Assembly (NCBI RefSeq): GCF_963576545.1
Contig: NC_083637.1
Coordinates: 18,563,007 to 18,627,006, forward strand
Length of the DNA stretch: 64,000 nt
DNA from: Limanda limanda
Taxonomy: Eukaryota; Chordata; Actinopteri; Pleuronectiformes; Pleuronectidae
Reading direction: 5' to 3'
A program made the position numbers and the translations under genes. The notes under the pieces are model-generated. The model saw only the letters and a program-made list of their open reading frames with translations, searched no databases and was not told the DNA's origin. This document shows, piece by piece, positions 39,501 to 51,700 of the stretch (its first letter is position 1; the number at the start of each line of letters is the position of its first letter).

Positions 39501-42500
39501 CCAATAATTAAATGAATCAAACCACCACCGAACACTCCTTGTGGCTTTTTGAATTTAGCCACACAGAGAAGAAAAGGTTCATGAAACCCTGAGCTGAAGG
39601 GCTGAGGGCACAGGAGAGTGAGGCTGCTGCCATTACCTGAGCCTGAGATCCATTCAGCATCAGATAATAGAGCTTGCTGAGGATGCTCTGCTGCAGCTGG
39701 TCCCAGGAGATGCTCCTGTCCTCGCGCATGAGAAATGGAGGTCCGAACCTGACGGAAGAGGAGAGGAGAGGAGAGGGAGGAGGAGAGGGGAGAGGAGAGG
39801 AGACAAGAAAAAAGTTATGTTGCTTTTAAACAGACTGTATATAAAGATAGACAACATGACTGCTCCCCTAAAGTGGAGCTGCTGCATCTTCATCGCCCCC
39901 TGGTGGCTGGGAGCAGGAAAGGTCACAGACCCTGCCTCCTCCATGTTAGCAGGTAGGACATGGACCAAAATTAAAACTAAAATATGACTTCTGCCATTTT
40001 AGGTAGTTCTTATTATACTGATGTATGTACGTGTTCATTTTTCCATTGAGTTTTGTTTTACTATGAGTATGTTGATTTCAGAGCCTTGTGTTTATTTTCA
40101 TTTTGTTATAGATGACAACTGAGAGATTCAGATGAGAGTCCTGTGACATGTTGACAGACAAGTACTCAAATGTCAAATCCCGACGTTATCAGGCCTTTCA
40201 TAGGAGCATCTATTACGTGGTCCCATAGGTGCACGAGTACGACTCTGCTGAGTTTCACTCCTGTTAAAAGCTATGATATTGAGCCCAAATGGCACATGAT
40301 GATCATCTGAAGTAAATATATGAATCAAGTTTTAACAGGTTAAACTTTATTGATGATGTAGGGAAATCTGAGCCATTTATATAATTTAGAAGCATCAGGT
40401 GATTTTTACAAAATACACCTGTTCGTATTAGAGGACCATCATCACAGTCCTAACCAGGAGGTTTTCATTGAGAATTCTGCTTTGTTACCAACATTAAATG
40501 AACTCAGGTTCAGGAACATGACAGCGATTTCAGACAGCAATAAACTGCAGTCCTTGGAAGTGCATCTTTTACAAGGTTTATGTGCCTTTAAAAAAACAGC
40601 AGGAACTGACTGACCCTATTAACACAAACTGTACACCGAGGAAAAATATGTGGACATGTACTCGACCCATGCTTCAGATCCATTAGACTCTAAGTATAAA
40701 AAAACAACTACTGGCCAAAAGTACTTAGTTGTACTTAGTAGTCTTAGTTCTAAACACACATACATATATATTATATATACTGTATATATATGTATATATC
40801 TGCTGGTGTGTGCTTACCAGAAACTATTAAAAAGCTGCAAAATCCAATAATAAAAACGTAATCAACCATGTTGAAAAATAATAATCTGGTTGCAGCTCAC
40901 CTGACAGCTTGCTGGCCGGAGCCTGCTGTGTTACAGATGATGAGGAGGAGCTTGGTGGAGCAGCCCTGGTTCAGGTACTCGGAGGAGAGGGTTCCAGACG
41001 CTGGTAACTTCTGGCCATCAGGTCCAGCCGAGGAGGAGTAGGGAGAGGAGGGGAGGCTGTGGTGAAACCCTGAGCAGAGCAGAGGAAAAGGCTGATGAAA
41101 AATCTGACCTTCTGTTTGACTGAGCAACACACAACAGTTTGTCTCTCTGCTGCCAAAATTAATACCAAAAAAACCCTCGTGTTAACTGGTTTAGGAAGAC
41201 AAGTTTTCACAAGTAAAAATCCTGGATCCGGCTCATGATCCAGATCTGCAGCAAAATTTATCAGGTTTTTCCTATAGTCGTGTCTCATGCCTCCATAAAC
41301 TTGAGAAGCTTATTCTATCAAGCTGCAGGTGTGAAATGGAGCTAAGATCCCCAAACAGCTCTGGGTGCCAAAATGAGAAATTGCAATGCAAAGAGCAATA
41401 TCTAAAAAATAGTTTCAGGAAAAAAAACATTAAACTAGAATTGACCTTTGATTCTTATTTACCCCGAGGAGCCGTAAAAAGAATCAAACCTGCCGTCACA
41501 CATACACTGGCACACAACACACAGCACCCGCACGTGTTTTGATTAACAGTGGGGTAATAGCTGAAGGGGATACAGGAGGCCCAATCTCTCGTCTCCCTGG
41601 AAACATAAACTTTGACACTATCAGATGATTTAATTAAACAATGCTTGTTCGATTCCGACTGCGCAATTAATCACTGCCACCTTCCAGCGTCACACACACA
41701 CTGTCACGGTTTGGATGGAGAGATGGACCCAAATGCAGAAATTATAAAGTAAAAGGTAATTTAATTAAATAAGTATTTAACAAAACAAACAAAACATTAA
41801 CACTAAACAGTTAACAAACAAAACACGAGGCTTACGCGGGGATACAGGAGATCAGGAGATCATGAAAGCACCATGGAAGGCAGGAGGGAAGACGAACAAA
41901 CACCGCAGGAACACAGGACAGACAACACCGCAGGAAAAACAGACAATCCGACCCAGGACAAAGGGAAGACAGAGGTTTAAATACACAGGGGAGGCAGGGG
42001 CAATTGAACACAGGTGTAACACATGAGGGCAGAGGAAGACAATCACCGACAGGAAGTGAAGACAGAAACAACACACAAGGAACAGACTACAAAATAAAAC
42101 AGGAAACAAACAGAAACAGAGTGCAAACATGAAACTAAAACAAACAACAGAGATCTACAAGATAACTATGAAACAGTCTTGACCTGACAAATACAACCTA
42201 ACTAGCCAGACTGTTTGCCAGACTGTTACACACACACAATAACATGAAACCTCAACGAACACATGGATGAGAGCAAGATGTCGAGCATAAATTTAATGTT
42301 ACTTCTGTAATGTAATTCACAGTATGGGTATTTTGTTCTCACAAAATCGGTAACACCTGAAACACACACACCAAAGGTTTGCCCAGATATCATTAGTGGA
42401 AACCTACGTTGACTTCCATTCATTGGGGAGAGCCTAACCCAAACTTTATCCCTAACTTAACACTAACCTAAACATTGCTGTCACCTTTGATTTGAATGAA

Positions 42501-45500
42501 ACATATTGTGGGGACTTGTCTTTTGTCTCCATAAGGCAGACACTTACCAGCAACATGGAGATATTCTTGTTTTTCAGCAGACAGGAGCAACTCGATTTGA
42601 CACTTTCAGCATATTGTCGCCCTTTAGACAACCAATTCATTTCCAGCGTCCTTGTCACTGTGATCTCTTCCTCTCTCCTCTCTGTCATTTCTAATTCACA
42701 CTTTTTGATTTGGGAGGAGGAAGTAAAGATTCCCAAAAGAGACAAATGTCTTTCTAGTCTTTTATTGTCACATTTGCAAATGGATCCACACAGTCGGACA
42801 AGATGCAGCAGAGTGGAACGTGGAGCATCGGTTAGATAGAAGGTGCGTCTGTGACGTGGACTGACCCTGATCCAACAAACACTGCTACTCTTGTAGTCAA
42901 ATATGCAATAATTGGGTTCATGCAAAGTTCGAGTGATAACAAGGTTGGCAGGTTTAACTCCCACAAGTCAGACTGCTCTTAGACAGAGAGCCAAACAAAA
43001 ACATGAATTCTCCATGACAGCATGTAGGAAACAATTTCTGTTTCACCCACAGAGAAAACTTAGCAACCACATGTGCCAACGACTGTCTGTGCTACATTTG
43101 CATTTATTTGATATCAAATTTGGATCAACTGGAGGGACTATACACTTCTGTGATTGGTTGTTTTTCCGTCTGTCACATGATCCAAACTCTGACCACCAAT
43201 CAGAGTCTCCAGATTATATTGTTTATAATAACAAAACCCTGAACCATTAAAATTACATTTATATACCATAAATTAAGATGATAAATTTATGATTTGAAGG
43301 ACCTGGTGACGGTTGGGATTATTCCTTAGATTGCACTACGGGAAGTATGATGTTCTAATGCCACAGGGGAGACACAGCCCATGTAGAGCCATCAATCGTT
43401 TGATTTTTAATTTAGATTCTTAGTTCATTGTATCACATATCCCTGTCAGATTTATTGAGGATGACTTAATCGCATGAAATCATCCTCCACCCCCTTAAAA
43501 GCCTTTCACACCAAATCTTTAAGAGGCCTCTGCCTTTTTAATCCTCTAAATACTGAGGGAATTTATTAAATAATAAAATCTCTACGCTCCAGGATTTCCT
43601 CTCCTATTTCTTTATCCTCTACAGAAAAGAAAATCCTAATGACGACTATAACTATGGAGCCGTATCCAAATGTCGCTTTAGGTTAAGGCTTTAAAAAGAA
43701 GGTGGAAGACACTTTGCTGTAAAGGCTCCTTTATTGTGGAGTAACTTGAATAATTGAGTAACAATTATTCAAGTTTTGTTTTTGTTTGATACTTTTACTT
43801 TACTTTTAGTTTTACACCTTTTTCTATTAAAAAAAAATGTGTCCTTCGTCTTTTATCTTTGTTTTTTATCTCTTGAAGTAGCATGTTTTTGTGAAAAGTG
43901 CAATAAATAATTCTTATTGTCTAGGAGACAAATTGAACAACATCACAGTAACTCAGCTGTATTTCAACAGCACCAGTATTTTTGTGTTAATAACATTTCC
44001 AGAACCAGAGAGTAATATGTCGTGACGTGATTCGCCCACAAATCCAACATGTGCTGGGGTAACCTCCTGCCAGACTCTCGTTCTCACCTCCTCCTCCCTC
44101 TCCTCCCTGAGATGAACATGGGAGAGCCAGAGAACGAGGGAGGTGTTGGCAGGGTGGACAGAGGAGTGACAGAGAAAGGAGAGAAGAGTTGATAGAAAAG
44201 GAGAGACGGAGAATTTCTTTTGTCATTTATTCTTTATTCCTTTTAGAATAAAGAATACAAGGAGACCAACATTCAGAATGAGCAGCACTGCAAGACCTAA
44301 GATCATCAATTCAAATGATATAGCACTATTTTTTGATTTTATTGTGACTGTAATGGCCGCTGAGGGAAAACAGTCTAATCACAATGGTCTTAAAACAGTC
44401 AAGTGAGCAGAGAAAGACAGGGATAAAGAGATAGAGGTAGAGAAATAACAATTATTGTAATAAGATATTAGTATAGCACCTTTCAAAACACAATTACAAG
44501 CTGCTTTGTGAATTTGTTTTTGGTTTCTGTTTTTGATTATCTATTTCACACTTTAGGTCAACACATTATTCCTTTCTGTAATCTTTCAGATGTTTTCTAA
44601 CCACAACAGAAGTAAGTATGGATATATCATAAAATCAAAACACATTTCAATTCATGTTTGATAAAGTGGGACAACTAAAAAAATTATTGGAAAAAAATAA
44701 CTTTGCTACACGGATCTCCTCAGGGAGATTGTTGCAAAGAGTGGGAGAGCCGACATAAAAGGCCTGGTCCTCTCTGGTCCGCAGCTGGGACAGTGGAATG
44801 GTGAGCAGGGAGGACCTCGGATTACGACCGGGCACATATGGTATCAAAAGATCTGACGTCAGAATCCAGGAGGGCTCTTCAAAGTGAGCAATAAAATCTT
44901 TAAATCAATTTTAACATTTAGGGGCTGTGGGGTGGGGGGGAGCAAGAAACAGAAATTGCTCTTGCCAAAAAAAACCTTGGAGATAGTGAGTAAGACCATC
45001 TTAAACAGATCAGCCCCGAGGACCAAGCCATACCCCAAAGCACCGTCTCTATATTCTCTCTGTACCCCCCCTCCCTGTTACACTATTCACCCCATCCCTT
45101 CTCCACACACGATGATTCAGCTCCCCAGAAGAAGCCAGGGAATGAAAATAGGAACAGAAAATCTGGGTAACAACTACAACAGACGCTTTTTGGTTTTCAG
45201 ATCTGTGGGACGCTTGACGGAGGACATTCACAACACAAGTTTACACCGCGGCTCCGTTCACACAGACTCATGTACAGTTACAAAGTCTTTTCTACCTTTG
45301 GGATATTTGCATGAGAAGAACCTCTGAACTCCACACTGAGTGACAGCTTTGTTCTTGTGACAAGTGTGAAGAAGACATCATCTTTCAACTGATGGTTAAA
45401 AATAACAACAAGGGATTTACCAAGACTTGGATATGTTGAAGAAGACCATCTCTTAGAAAAAGTTCAAAGTTCAAAGCGTTAAGTGTATAAAATATATACA

Positions 45501-45724
45501 GTCCTGTAAAGTGAAATTATTTCTTTGCCTTCCTATATGAATACTGTGTTTCATGTCAAGTCCTAAAGTTTCTCCATTAATATCTACAGACATTGAGTTT
45601 CTGCACCAGTGGCTATGATCTTCTGTGATGCTTCCGTTATTCTGCAGGCATCCATTCACTCTCAGACACACACACTCTGAGACACACACACACACACACT
45701 CTCAGACACACACACTCTCAGACA

Positions 45725-45767
<43 letters not shown>

Positions 45768-48700
45768 ATATTTATTTTAAGTAGATAATCACATTTTGCT
45801 GTAGCACCAGAGGCAAAGTCTTTCAACATTTAGGTCTTATTTTCCCAAAACAGTTTGTTCATTACTGACGTGTAAAAATAGCACGAGTTGCGTAACACAC
45901 AAACCTCAGAGAGGAGTTTGGGCACATGGTGACTAGAAATAACACTTCTCCCATGTGGTGCGAGACCGAATGAGTGACCCCTGTCAGTGCAGTCCACTCA
46001 CCTGACTAAAAATACCCAGGGGGCCCGTAGGCTTAACCACGGACGAATCACAAGTCCTGGCAGCAAACCACAAAAGCCTCTGATGACAGCGAAGCACCTG
46101 AGCTTCCTGCCCGACAGTGAAGTGACAGATCAAAGAGGCAGCAGAGGAGGAACTGGATACACCTGGTGTTGCCCTCTTGTTTCTTTCTTTCACCTGTCTA
46201 CCTTTATTTTCTGTCATCTATTTTAAAAACAGCAACAACCCAAATCGAGTGTAAACAGCATGGTCATTGTGTCCCTGTTGTGTGCTTGAATTAAAGGAAT
46301 ACAACACAAGAGTAATAAAGTTGCAATGAAACTGCCGATGCCCCAAAATTGGACCAGCAACACCTTCTGCTCTGCTGAGTGATTCACCAAAACACAATTA
46401 GGTTGTGTTGTGAATTACTGTGTTAAATTTTACCAGGAAGCTTTCATGTCGGCAGCCGCGCCGGCATTTATGCACCATTTGTGTCGCTGTTAATAAGGCA
46501 GCCGGGCTGAGTGTTGCTGTTATTTCCCAGATGACTTGAGAACATGTTCCAGAGGCAGTCGTGGTGATCAGGGCACCGACTGTAGACACAACACAAATGC
46601 CTCCCTGCCTCCATTCACTTCAGGTTATTCTAAAATAATAAATTTGACTGGAGGGGGCAAGAGTTCCCCAGTGAATGTTCTTAGAATCTTTTCTGCACCG
46701 AGTTTGCTTCAGGCGTCCGGTTAGTGCCTTAATGGAAGTGCACAGGATGTGTACTTGGCCGGCTTGAATTTGCATGTGTGACATCTTTGTCATGTGGTGC
46801 CAACTCACAGAAAACAATTCCAGCCCTGTATGTGATGTCAATTTGATGATGCTACTGATGTATTCATATTGTGACAGTAAAATACTGACAGTGATAGTGG
46901 GAAGTGTTTTTCCTTTAGAGTTGATCGCACAAATGAGTAGATTGTGTGTGTGTCTGTGTGCTTATGTGCATTCAGGCAGAAGTGATGTCTCCTCTGTGAG
47001 AAGCCGATTGACTGCCCCGATAAACCCCTCAAAGGAATGCAAAGATCCCAGACTCTCCACTTGGAACATAACCCATAGTGAGTTGATGGAAATGACACAG
47101 TGGTTTACTGTGACAGGACCTGAACACTCAGGCAACCAGGAGAGTTAGTGGAGCCGCACTGTATAGTCAGCCAATGTGTGCGAGTGAGATGAAACCAAAA
47201 AGGGACTTTGATTACTGCATCTATCTCCAGACAGATCCTGTTAGTGAATCGTTTTACTACTCTATTACCCAGAGAATCTTCTCATCTTCTCTTTTTGAAC
47301 ATACAGTATAAACAACTCTCTCTCTCTGGCCCAGTTCCGTCTTTAACGATTTATTTCAAGAGCACCATCACACTAAGTTAGCATGCTCTGTTTCTATTCA
47401 ACGCAAAGTCTTTTTATTTGTGCAGAAATACACAGCTTCATCACCCTATTTATTCGGGGTGGGAATCACTGGGTAACTCACGATCACAACGGTATTCGCA
47501 ATAACATTGATATCACAATACAGCTATTCTGCGATAATTGATATATTGCAGGACAATCATGTTAAAATACTTTCGATAAGGTTTAAATGCACTGGAATCG
47601 GATCAGTACTGTCAGCTGATACGCAAAGTACAGACATTGAATCGGTTCCGGAAAAAGGAAAAAAAATTGGTATTGGGAAATCTCAACTATATTTGAACGA
47701 GAGTTGTTGAGTCTCAAATAAGTTGTTGGGGCTATTTCCACCATGTGACCTCACGCTGCCATTGCCTGTAAACACAAAAGCTCATTACTGTACATGAGTA
47801 CAATAATAGTAGAGTGATTCAATTTCCCCCCCAAAAAAAGTCAGAATTTCCCACAAGCTAAACTAGACGACTGAGGATTCCTTGTATTCAGAGAACTGCC
47901 GGTTCTTCTCCTTGATGTCTACACACAACATGATTTTTGCCTTATTATTAAATGGATGACTACTTATTATTCATAGGTTCATGCAAATGAAGATCTCTTT
48001 GGAAGCTTTTCCTTCCTCCTCCTCTTCCTCCTCCTCTATCTCCATCCTCATTACCGTTTCCTTCCTGTAGCCAAGTAATGTAGAGGAGGAGGCACAGACA
48101 GGAAGCCAAGAATCCAGGGCAAGTGGTGACTATTTGTTCCATTTATTTATTAACTCTAAATGTCATTCTGCTCCAGCCTGCACATCTCTCTGATTTGTTT
48201 TTTAAGAACACTCTCAAAGTAGACCTTGTTTTTAACTTTTAAACACGTACTCCGGTGAATTAATTAAGTAGAAAACACAAACAAATGAGACACCTACAAT
48301 AACAGTTGGGAGATCACTTCAAAATTCTTGTCTCAGAAAACAACCGTACAAAATTTTTAAAGGAGGGGTGTCGTTTTCAACCCATGAAATGTTTTGTAAT
48401 GTTTTTTGAAACTTTGACTCAGATCTGAAGGGGCTGCAAGCGTGTGTAGGTGTTCCTAAAAGTACCGGTGAAAAATGAAATACAAGGTCACCGAGAAAAA
48501 GATACTTGGACACCACCCAGCAATTTATAATACGACGAGACAGTTGAAAGGTAAAAAGTGAAACTAACAGTTCAAGTTATACAGTAGTCGAGCAGCTTGA
48601 ACATAGTATATTGGCTAATGCAGTGCTCTGCAGCAAAATATTTTTTCTCAGTAGATTTTTGTGCTATTAGTGCCACTGTCATTCTGAACGTGGCCTTGTC

Positions 48701-51700
48701 CCCAAAGTCTGAAAAGCGAACATTGCTCAGAACATGTTCCAGAAGCTTCAGCTGTATGGTGACAATAATTATATCACTTTAAGGATCACAGAGGAAGAAA
48801 TGACACAAAGTGAGCACAGAGTTGCAGTGATCGAAACTATGTCACTGCAGATAATCATCTTTTGTGCGTACTGCTTGTCCAGGTTCTGCAGGGTGGTAAA
48901 TTGCTTCCTAACGGTTTTATTCCTCCCTGCCGTCTCTGCTGCTGAAGCATAGACCCTCTCCTAACAACCCATCCAGAAGAGGACAGTCTACGAAGAGCAT
49001 TTCAGAGCTGAGACTCCGTCTGATGCTTTAAGATCAATATACAGCTATCACATGACCCACAAACTGTCCTGCTGTGGGAGCTTGGCAATGAGATGGAGAC
49101 AATCCTGGGAGGACTGTCATGAGATGGTAATATCTACATGCTGGCGTCAGGTAACGACATTCATTTATTTAGTCTTGCGTAATAATAGTTAGTACTTTTG
49201 CCGTTGGATGTTTATTTTACATTGGCATGACGGCACATGTGGACACTGACAAGTTAGAGTTGGTTACTTTAATAATAAAAAGGTACTAAGATAAGACTTT
49301 TTTGTTTCTTCACAGATTGTGTCAAACACGGGGAAACTGACTGCAGTGAATAAATACACAAATACACAAATGCGGCATTTTCTATTCTTCAGTTTGACAG
49401 AAATCGTGATGTATTGTAATTTGTTTGACATTGAATTGCTGTACTGCAATATTATCGTTATCACGGGCCATGTATTGCGTATCATATCATGAGTTGCCCT
49501 GCAATTGCCACTCTACTGCAGTAGACAAGGATTTTAAACGGCTCTGGTTTGCAGTGATGGAAACATGATCTTCCCAATCATTCTATAAATCTGAAAGACC
49601 TGCATTCATAAAATATTATGTGTACAGGGTAAAACTTTTTTTTTTACAATTAGTCACACATAAGTAATTAATGGGAATAAAAGTCATATGCACATGACAA
49701 ACAAACAAACATCAACCAGCTCCTGGAGGAAAACACAAATCCTCAGGAAGCTGGTGTGACTTGAGTGTTTTTCATTCCACTGTTGGTCCGACAGGCTCTG
49801 TGTACAGTCATCCATCACAACAACATGTTTTACTTTTTCTACACAACCGAAAAAACAAACTATAGTAGCAAGGATTTGCAACGCACAACAATTAATCGGA
49901 TTTCAGTGAGGACGTATTTTCCGTGCACATGTCTGTGGATGTTATTTCCGACTTAGTGCATCACACTTAAGCTTTCAAAATCCCTGGTAAAACAGTTGGA
50001 TGTGTCATTCAAGCTGGACGTCCTCGATATAAAGTGTCCAGAATGTCAATGCACTGCTTAATAATCTTCTGAGTCATCATTTTGTCAGCAATAATGAAGG
50101 GGAAAAAAAGAGGCAGACACAGAAACTAATGTGAAAACTACCCAGAATCCAAAGTCACTTCGGGAGCAAGGTCATTTTAAGGGTTGACTGTGTTTATAAA
50201 TGAGTGTCTCCAAATGACTAAACTGAAATAAAGCAGCGCCCCCTTCAGGCTTACATGACCTCATGAACCACAGGGAAACTTCTGTTGCATCAAACCAGTA
50301 AAGCTTATTTTACCTTTGTTTTATTCAGTTGTCAACAATGATTCTTCACTGCAAACAGAATTAAACTAAAAGGAAATATGAAAACAAAACCACAAACGAA
50401 CCTTGACTTCCCCCCCGTGCTTTAAAAACATCTAATTATGCTCGATGTAAAAACTTTCCTTGTCATAACTTCGCTCCTCTCTACTCAGAAAGGAATTTAT
50501 ACAGAAAACCCCAACATACATCATCTTTTATCTCCGTATATCAAATGACAGAAATTCCACTGAAATTAAGTTATGATATCCTGGAGTCTGGCCCGCTGTG
50601 ATCTAATGAATTATTCCAAGGTAAGAGTCATTCATCATTTTCATCAGACTGTTCCCAAGAATGGGAGGCACCTTCGCCAGTGAGCACTTAAGTGTGATTC
50701 ATTATATATACATGTGTGTGTGTGTGTGTGTGTGCGTGTGTGTGAGTGTGAGTATACACATACTCGTATATTACTGAGAACCATGAGCAATGGAGTGAGG
50801 ACATTTTCGGAGGTTGTCACCTTTTCAAAGAATTGTTTGAGGGATAAGACTATATTGGGGGTTTAGGGTTGTGAGACCAAATGGGTGTTAGAGTTCTTAA
50901 GGTGTCTCGAGTTAATTAACTCCATGAAGTGTGTGTTAGAAGGAAAGGGGCTGGCTGGCAGTGGTTTGTGTGTGCAGCTCACCTTGGGACAGGGTAATGG
51001 GCTAGAGAACGCATTACACCAATGAGTGTCCGCACTAAGATAAATGTAAAGACCTGTGTGTGTGAGTGTGTTTTATTTGTACAATGAGTGACTGAATCTG
51101 AATCACAGCCCTAAGGAAAGGAGCTGATACACTGTCTTCACTGTGTGAAGTGACAAGTGAATCATTTATGTCATTCTTCTTCTTCTTCTTCTTCTTTGGG
51201 GAACAGCCCCACCCCCCCAGCAGTAGAAGTGGTAAAACACATCGTACCCAACAGGCAACCTGCAGAGACCTGCTATTAATGCCCTCACACTCGCAGACGT
51301 TATATGACTCAATTAAGCTCTTTTCAGACACAATCACTGGCATTTAATTTAATTTGTTTGGGTGTGATCATGATAAAGAAGCTGACTGAATGGAGTAAGA
51401 CAAACTAGGTTGCAGATGCTGGCTGAGGTAAAAAATGTCTGTCTGTGAGAAACACTGTGCTTAATGCATTAAAAGCACGTCTGAAAGTGAAAAACTGTTA
51501 AAGGTGTGAGTGCACATCAAGAGAAGAGAACGATCAAAACTGTCCTCATCGGTGTTCGAAGTGAGCAGGGATTTTTTTGATGGACATCTTGTTGCCGTGG
51601 TTACCTGAGTGCGGTGCAGCGCCTCCACGACCGTAGAGGGGAGGAGCCTGGAAGGCGTAGACCACGTCGCTGTCTGCGATTGACGTCAGGTCGTCGTCAT

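Larger units (their letters stand above)
35162..39636 (-). other. usp43: usp43 intron (4.5 kb)
   Basis: AT-rich. Contains part of a repeat with CCGATACC motifs at about 37640-37745 and a hAT-like non-autonomous element at 38768-39249. The rest, including 36300-37100 (very AT-rich), shows nothing I can name. Confidence 0.6.
41070..51604 (-). other. usp43: Largest usp43 intron in the window (10.5 kb)
   Basis: Holds a probable solo LTR (41702-42230), an L2-like LINE relic (43640-43920), a second LINE-tail fragment (44640-44850), a (CA)n cluster (45661-45766), a probable hAT-type element with degraded ends (47456-49514), a (TCC)n run at about 48005-48045, a (GT)n at 50713-50750 and a (TTC)n at 51176-51197. 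Remaining stretches show no gene. Confidence 0.6.

Noticed and set aside
41832..42130. Cys/Phe-rich frames resembling membrane peptides
   Set aside because: They fall inside the probable solo LTR and have no family match.
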